Shown: piece after piece, positions 57,541 to 64,000 of the stretch
Layout of the letters: each line of letters begins with the position of its first letter
Numbering within the stretch: the stretch's first letter is position 1
Assembly: GCA_033980235.1 (NCBI GenBank)
Contig: CM067059.1
Location: 22,480,494 to 22,544,493, forward strand
Source of the DNA: Diadema setosum
Lineage: Eukaryota > Echinodermata > Echinoidea > Diadematoida > Diadematidae
Length of the DNA: 64,000 nt
Direction of reading: 5' to 3'
Translations under genes and position numbers: made by a program
Notes under the pieces: model-generated
What the model was told of the DNA's origin: nothing
Databases searched by the model: none
The model's input: the letters and a program-made list of their open reading frames with translations, nothing else

Positions 57541-59180
57541 TTTAAAGAGTAGGGTCACAGTTATAGGGTTGATGTAGCGTGTGTATGTGTGTGTGGGGGG
57601 GGGATGAGGGGGATTTATTATCACTTGATGGGCCATAGACGCAAATTTCTCTCAGTCTGTGAAGCAGGAACAAGGACCAGAGCCAGTGCCTGTAAGTTAC
57701 AGTAATATGACATTGTGATCTCGTTGCGATAAAGAGACAACTCACGATCACTATGCAAGTGCCCCTGATACCCTTGGGGTGCAAAGACTTTGTGAAGATG
57801 CTAGAGGCAGGTTGTATATTAAAGTACGAGCAAATGCAGCACCCTGTAAATTAGTCCTTCAAAGCACATGTCGCACCATTGAAGATGCTGATCTACACGA
57901 GTCTACTGATTTGTTTGTGTGTTTGTTTGTCTGTGAAATCATGCAATCATGAAATCATTTTGATAGAGAAACATCAGTGATTGGCCTCTTTTGTTTCCAA
58001 GCTCGATTTAGATAACAGGGAGCAACCAGGAAGAAAAAAGCAAAAGCAAAAACAGCAACAACAAACGTAATGCCAAAGAAACTACGACGGGGCAAAGATG
58101 ATATGATATTGCACATGACATGCCAGCAAAAAGTTGAGACAAAAATAATGATAAGACAATCAGCCTTTGCAACTAGAATTAGATTTCACTGGAGGGATGC
58201 TGGGAAAAGTATGAATACTCCAATTCCTGTGTGTGTGTACAGTATCAGCATTATAAAAAAAACCCAAACAAACAAACAAAAAACCCACCACACACTTTGC
58301 ATGTAGTGGTTGAACGAGAAAGGAAATGAAGATGACTTTGGCAGATCAAGCACATGTGTGGTATCTGCACCTGACCATAATAGCATGTTGCAGGAAGAAG
58401 ATATTTGATTAAAATTCCATAACTCAAATGCCCGGTTTAACCCCCAATCTCTCTCTAGCTTTCTTTCTCTCTCTCTCTCTCTCAATGTGCAATATGTGGC
58501 TTTATAAGGTGACTGTGTTTACACGCAGTATGGCCGGGACGAATAATTGCTTGACCAAACTGTTGCAAGATCCTGCGTATTGACACAATCGATGCCGCAA
58601 CGCTGCGTGAGTCGCATGTTCCCTACCTGTCCCAATCCCCTACCAAACTGCCCGTTTCTGTCAGACCGATATACAGGAGCGTCGCCAGTGTGTATTTGCC
58701 AAAAACGTCAGCCGTGCCCCGAAGTAGAACAAACACGGAGGGGTGTGCGCAGTTAAAGAAAAAAAAAAGAAGAAGAAATTGTCAGCTGCTGTTATCATTT
58801 TTGGACCTCTTTGTGCGTAATGACTAGACAAGAGGGGATGAATATTTTTGCTCATTTGAAAGAAATTGTCACATCAGGATGGTTAAAAAAAAGAAGTCCG
58901 GATAAGAGAGGGCCGGATAATCGAGGTTGGACTGTACTTACACTTGCAGATATTGTTGGTGCACTGACTTTGAATCTGTGGTTATTTGTCATGAAAGGGC
59001 CTGAAATGCAGACTATACTTTCTCTGCAATACTGTCTTTCAAGTGGTGTCTCTCACCAAAGCAGTATCTGATCTCACATACACCACCTGTGTATGCTATG
59101 CTCAAAAAATTGCATATAGAGAGAACTTCTTTCATGGTTTGATGAAATTGACTTATCTGATTGAGTGGGATCTTAATATA
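57541..59180. other. Intronic, no gene seen; pogo-like end at 58894-58936
   Basis: Simple repeats near 57580 (TGTGTG, G-run) and 58460-58485 (TC). The segment 58894-58936 reads AGTCCGGATAAGAGAGGGCC then GATAATCGAGGTTGGACTGTA. It is the right end of a pogo/Tigger-like element related to 12263-12702, with the left end missing. Confidence 0.45.
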
Positions 59181-59547
59181 TTAAAGGCATAATTTACCAT
59201 TTGCAGATGAAACAAAAGCCCAGCATTAGTGCTTTAAAATAGTTCTAAAATGTGAGTTAGGGATAGAAACGACTACTGTCAAAATTTGAATCCGTATAAT
59301 CGATGTTAAGTGTTGTTTAATACACAAAATGTGAACAATAGTTATAATAAAGATGTTTCCAGACTAAACCGTATACAGTTATGGTTTATGAAGAAAAACC
59401 CTGATATCTCCATATATTTTAGGTTTCATTGCAAATATTTAATATGGTAGGATGTTTTATGATACAGCAGACCTACACATATGCATCAAATGTGATATCT
59501 TGAACATTTTTGAAATCACTGCTCCCAAAGGTAAACTGGACCTTTAA
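59181..59547. mobile_element. TTAA-flanked MITE family C, copy 2 (reversed)
   Basis: Begins TTAAAGGCATAATTTACCAT and ends GGTAAACTGGACCTTTAA, inverted relative to 31344-31710 and colinear with it. Non-coding. Confidence 0.75.
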
Positions 59548-61190
59548 TATTTTTTAAACTTAGTTCCTGCATGATGGCCAGCTGAAGTGTGCAAAAAAGA
59601 ACAGAAATCACAGTTGTTTGCGTATAACTGGTTGCAACTATTAGTCCAACAACAACTATGTTGTAATATGAGGTGGATTTATGCTCGTAAAAGCATTATT
59701 ACTTCTGTTGGCTTCTGAAGATATATCTTTGGACTGTCACTGGCAAAACACTTTATGTACAAACTCATTTTTTTTTTTTTTTTGCAGGTGGTTTTGTTTT
59801 TTGCAAATTTCCCAAATATCCTTTGAACCTTGAAAATAACAACGAGCGAATATGAAATTGTGGGAATGAACGATGCATGAAAACAACATTCCTGAAAAAA
59901 AAAAAAAAAATCAAGCCATGGCAGCACTTGATTGCACACAACCAGTAACTCCTTCAGGTCTAGCTTGTGCGTGGGCCATGATGTAGCATTATCTGGGTCA
60001 TAACAACATGCTTGTACAGTACTTTGAATGCAGAACACACGTACCTGCTGATACAGGGAATTGCCAAGTAAAAACATCCATAATTACCAGTATAGTCGTT
60101 CGTTACTCATTTTGTAGTAATTTCGTGAAAGGTTAAGTAATAATTACTAGGCCCTCGCAACTGCGAAATCAATAACATGCATTTATAAATGTCCGACAAG
60201 TTGCAAAATATTTGTATGTGAAAATTTCAGCTTGTTCAGTAAAAGGTAGCTGCTGATTTCAGCAATGAAGCAGATGAGTCTGATATCCCAACAAGAATGA
60301 TCATGTGCATCATGTCATGTATGCTCATAGGCTGAGTAAACCATTGCAGCTGGTTAATATTACGAGCACATTTGGGGTCCATATCGAGGCATTTGAAAGT
60401 GAAGTGTAAAGGGAAAGCCGAGATGATTGTATCAAGTAGCTGCAAAAAATAGAAAACTGTGTAAGCATCAGTAGCTATTTGAACAGGGTAAAACATGAGG
60501 GTTGCCAGTTAACAGAGATCTGTATGTCAAGCCACCTGTCTTTCACAATTGAGTTTTAGCTCAAATTCAAAATCAAGTTTTGAGTATCTTGTAGTCTGTC
60601 TGCACCAACCGTCAGCATGTGACATTTACCAAAAGTTCATATGACATAGACATTTTTTTTTCTCCCTGTAGTGCAGCATCATGCCTGGGTTGACTGTGTC
60701 ATACCTGTGTATGATGATTCAAGAACGGAAAGTAGAAGACGAGAGAGGGAGAGAGGGAGTGAGTGAATGAGTAAGAGCTGTCAAACTTCTCCTTCTTTCT
60801 CCCTCCCCTACTCTCCTAATCTAATGACGGGCACGTCTCATTTTCATTACTTGGTCATCTACCTTGGATGTAACCCTCCATCCGATCCAATATTGGTCTC
60901 ATCAAGCAATCCCCTTACTTCATTCCCGATCAAATTTCTCCCATACCAGCCCCCCCCCCACCCAGATGAGAGGTTTTGACTGGTGCCAAAGCTAGCCCCC
61001 CTCCCCACCCCCCCCCCCCCCAAAAAAAAAAAGATGAAGAAGAAGATCCACCTTGTCCTGAACTTATTCAGTTTGCTGAAATTCAGCAGTTGATTTCATT
61101 TCGGTGAGTTCCAGTGCTATCTCTCCCTAATCCCTCATGTTCATGAGATTGCGTGGCAGTTGATTAAACAGGGAACGTTTGATCAAACAC
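59548..61190. other. Intronic, no gene seen
   Basis: AT-rich with homopolymer runs at 59768-59783 (T) and 59895-59910 (A). The segment 60780-61020 is pyrimidine-rich and ends in C and A runs at 60948-61032. Confidence 0.35.
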
Positions 61191-61770
61191 TGGGGAATGG
61201 GGAGGTGAGTAGGGGAGAGGGTTATGGGAGCGGGGGGCAGGGGGGTAAAGTGGAGAAAGATGGGATACGGGATAAGTAAGGGAATCTTATGTTGGGGAGA
61301 GGAGGAGAGGGGAACAAAAAGGAAGTAAGGGTGTTAAAGTAAGGGAAGTTAAGGAGAATGAGGAAGGGGGATAGAAAAGTATAGGAGATAAGAGGGATGA
61401 GGGGAATAGGGTACTAGTATATCAAAAAGTAGGGGAGAGCAGAAGGGATAAGTTATGAAGGTGGAGGTACAGATAGGTAGATTGGGAGAGCTAGTAGGAG
61501 TAGTGAAGAGCTCTGGCTAATAGGGTGGGCTGGGCAAAAAGAGATGGGGGTGGGTGGGTTTGAAACATGAGATGGAGCAAAGAGGAAGGGGAAATAAATG
61601 GGGTGTAGAAATGGAAAAGGAGGTAGGTAGGTAGGTACATACAGGAGTGGGAGGTGGTAGAAATATCAAAGGGGGGGGGGGAGGTTTAAGAGGGATGGGA
61701 TAGGATGTGAATAGAGAAGAAGGGGGTAGCATTGGGAGGAGGATGTAAGGTGTTTGTAAAAAGAAAAAGA
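61191..61770 (+). repeat. 580-bp G-rich polypurine tract
   Basis: Almost continuous G/A with some T and very few C residues on the + strand. It has many GGGG clusters (for example GGGAGCGGGGGGCAGGGGGG at 61226) and GGTAGGTAGGTAGGTA at 61623. There is no clean repeat unit. Open frames on the minus strand (Pro/Ser/Leu-rich) follow from composition. Such tracts can form triplex or quadruplex structures. Confidence 0.75.
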
Positions 61771-62297
61771 AGCGCGGCTTGTGGTCATTCACAAGACTCG
61801 AGCTAAAACATGCGCCGATCACGTCAGCACTAATGCAAAACATATTGTTTGCCATTTCCTGTTGGAGCATGTTGTCATTGATTTGGATGCAGAGTGGATT
61901 TAATCATTTATTACATGTAACTCACTATTGCTGATGAATCAAGTAAAATCACCCTGATATTCTAGCTGCAAAGAAACCAAGGTCACGCACGTTCCGTCCT
62001 TGTACATGTAATAACAGCAATAATAAATCATCTTTATATAGCACATATCATAAATAATAAATTAAAGTCTCTATACACATTGAAGACAGGAAAATATAAA
62101 CAAAGGAAAATAGACATATAGAGAGAAGAGAAACAAGGTGAAATGAAAAGTGACTAAATTGACATGAAGTGCAAAGCCTAGTCCATTGACAAGTAAATGA
62201 AATAATGTATTCAAAAGACTCTTAAATCTAACTGTTTAAGCCTGCTTGAAATGTATCTACTCTGTGCCATCTATTGGTTAGTGGCTAAAAGACTCTC

Positions 62298-62689
62298 TTA
62301 AAGGGTGTGTACAGTTCTGGTCGAGGTGAGGATTTAGCTTTTTAACGATTTGCGAGATATTCAGAAACCACTCTATGGGATGTCAAAGAGCATGTGGTTC
62401 TAAGGGGTATCAAAAGTTTATTCGATGAAAATCGGTTTTGAAATGGCCGAGATATCCAAAAACAAGGTGAAACGAAGAGATCCTAATAAAGTTGTGGCAT
62501 GTCGCCTTTTATTATTAGCACTTTTTCGGATATCTCGGCCATTTGGCAGCCGATTTTCATCAAATAAACGTTGAATTCTTCGTAAAATTGCATGCTCTTT
62601 TATATTTCATAGGAGGTTTCTCATTACCTCACTTAGGAATGTTCAAAGCATGAATCCGCACCTTGACCATTACTGTACAGCTCCTTTAA
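62298..62689. mobile_element. TTAA MITE, subfamily B copy 2 (reversed)
   Basis: Begins TTAAAGGGTGTGTACAGTTC and ends TACTGTACAGCTCCTTTAA. It is colinear with the reverse complement of 34025-34411, including AAGTTGTGGCATGTCGCC. Its right TTAA is shared with the next element. Confidence 0.85.
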
Positions 62690-63074
62690 AGGGATGATAC
62701 AGTATTGGTGGAGATGAGAATTGGGCTTTTAACTTTTTGCGAGATACCAAGAAAACACTCATGATGTAGTACAGAACATACCATTTTAAGAGGAATTCAA
62801 AGTTTATTTGATGAAAATTGCATTTGGAATGACTGAAACATCAAAAAACAAAGTAAAACAAAGCGATTGTAATGAAGTGTGGGTCCCACACTTTATTAGA
62901 ATCGCTCTTTTTGGATATCTCAGCCATTTCAAAACCAATTTTCATCAAATAAATGCTGAATTCCTCATAGAATTACATGCTTTTTCATATTTCATAAGAG
63001 GTTTCTCATTATCTCACCAAAAAATGTTAGAAACCTGAAATTAGGTCTCAACCAAAACTATACGATCCCTTTAA
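62686..63074. mobile_element. TTAA MITE, subfamily A copy 3 (reversed)
   Basis: Begins TTAAAGGGATGATACAG and ends CTATACGATCCCTTTAA. It is colinear with the reverse complement of 27766-28158, including GTGTGGGTCCCACACTTTA at its centre. It abuts the subfamily B copy through one common TTAA. Confidence 0.85.
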
Positions 63075-64000
63075 ACTCCTTTTTGAAGCTACGCTTCTCA
63101 ATCTCCTCCCAACAACTGCACCTCATCCCATTTCATGTTCTCCATCAAAGTCATGCATGGTTGGTGTCTGTGATTGCTGTACATATATGTAGATGAGTCT
63201 GTGGTTGCTGTACATATCACCTTTTTCTGTTGATAAAGGTTTGAAGTCCATCATGGCAGCTGGTTCTTACGAACATCGACTCCTGACATTTGAGTGATAC
63301 AAACACCGCAGTTTTGCCGCGTAAGCTGAACTTACCGTGAATAGACACGGAACGAGTTCAGCTCTTTGTGTGTAACCGATTTGTCGCGGGTTTCGCTCGC
63401 ATCTCTGCCCACTTAGCGCAACCCAAAAAGCAAGAGAAACAAGCCATTATTCTGTTGTCCAGTGAATGCGGGGCATGTGAATCACAGGTGAAGTGGTTTG
63501 CTGTCAGTATGAAGAATGAGTTCATGCTGCATTGTCTGCGCCAAGGCTTTCTTCAGTCGCCAGAGCTTTTATGCTGCCTGGTTGGGGGGAAAGTATCAAT
63601 GTGGCACTAATTGTTTTTTTTGCTATGATTCCGTTTGTATGAGGACAAGCGGTCAAAGAGCGTGTATGCAGCTACCAAGAAGCGACTGCTGATCAAATCG
63701 GTGGATACATGATGCCACACGTTAAACTGTGCCAATGTGAGCAAGCCCCAGATGCGTGTGTTTTCATTACTTCTCGATAACAGCACTCCAAATAGAAGTG
63801 AGAGAGAAAATGTCATCATTTAGCACTGTGGAAAACTAGTTTTGACACCTGGCAGTACTGACCTGAAAAGGTTCATTTTTGATCTGATGGTGAATTAGCC
63901 CAATTCACATTCACGTCTTATATCAAACATCACTAGGATTATCACGCACCATTGGCAGAATTTGCTTTAAAAGAATAAAAAGCTCCGTAAGACTTAAAAC
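63075..64000. other. Intronic or beyond, no gene recognised
   Basis: Repeat-poor sequence. A + frame at 63368-63610 is open for 80 codons but has no recognised domain, splice context or known homologue. The window ends in AT-rich sequence. Confidence 0.3.

Larger units (their letters stand above)
16400..64000 (+). other. Inferred second NCX intron, at least 47.6 kb, running off the window
   Basis: It starts with GTAAGT. I searched by eye for the expected next coding pieces (the CBD2 continuation with an IDDEEYEK-like motif, then the alpha-2 GTS motif) and found none on the + strand. Vertebrate NCX1 has a very long intron at this position, so this is plausible. The content is AT-rich, with many MITEs listed separately, simple repeats and several repeat-poor GC-richer islands. 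A nested gene is possible; the best candidate exon is at 53309-53456. Confidence 0.5.

Noticed and set aside
61517..61870. 117-codon Pro/Ser/Leu-rich minus-strand frame
   Set aside because: It is the pyrimidine complement of the polypurine tract.
62808..63038. 76-codon + frame
   Set aside because: It lies wholly inside a TTAA MITE, and related frames appear in the other copies by homology of the repeat.
16400..64000. Search for further NCX exons, tRNA genes, CRISPR arrays and reverse-transcriptase or transposase ORFs
   Set aside because: None could be supported by eye; no tRNA-like B-box arrangement, regular spacer array or recognisable catalytic motif was seen.

Overview
The window is animal genomic DNA, almost certainly from a marine invertebrate deuterostome, with an echinoderm the best guess. 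The evidence is an AT-rich background, intron-bearing genes, very many short transposon-derived foldback elements (MITEs), and one unmistakable metazoan coding exon. Species cannot be fixed from the sequence alone. There are no bacterial operons, CRISPR arrays or recognisable RNA genes.

Layout. (1) 1-2720 holds a hAT-like repeat fragment and a compact transcript-like unit. That unit has paired CRE sites, an ATG at 1496, about 104 codons of open frame broken by one in-frame TAA, then AATAAA and an A19 tract. It is a small unknown gene or a retrocopy. A basic minus-strand reading frame lies just downstream. (2) 2720-7080 is repeat-rich and includes two tandem CTCCGCCAAG elements with other elements nested inside them. 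(3) 7080-7647 is a probable promoter and non-coding first exon ending in a strong splice donor. (4) 7648-14183 is the inferred first intron. (5) 14184-16399 is the large first coding exon of a sodium/calcium exchanger (SLC8/NCX). It carries the signal peptide, TM1-5 with the alpha-1 repeat, the XIP region, all of calcium-binding domain 1 and the first part of domain 2. It ends at a perfect donor where the vertebrate NCX genes begin their alternatively spliced cassettes. (6) 16400-64000 appears to be the next intron, at least 47.6 kb long. I found no convincing further NCX exon in it. It is filled with MITEs, microsatellites and a few GC-richer, repeat-poor islands that could be enhancers.

Repeat families were recognised by comparing copies within the window. 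They are: a TTAA-flanked 390-bp family in two subfamilies (five copies), a second TTAA-flanked family (two), a 92-bp TTAACCC family (three), a 247-bp family (two), a family with GCGAATTT-type ends (five), a CTGTAAAAGTGG family (three), a compound tandem-plus-inverted family (two), hAT-like CAGTGGCGG elements (three), pogo/Tigger-like ends, a long-TIR element and a 1-kb element carrying six DR1 nuclear-receptor motifs.

I did not find a new multi-gene system. The observations most worth following are the 12-nt GTAAGT...TTTAG remnant that breaks the small upstream ORF, the six uORFs ahead of NCX, the transposon-borne DR1 array, the shared MEF2-type 14-mer in the NCX intron, and the nested or compound MITE structures.
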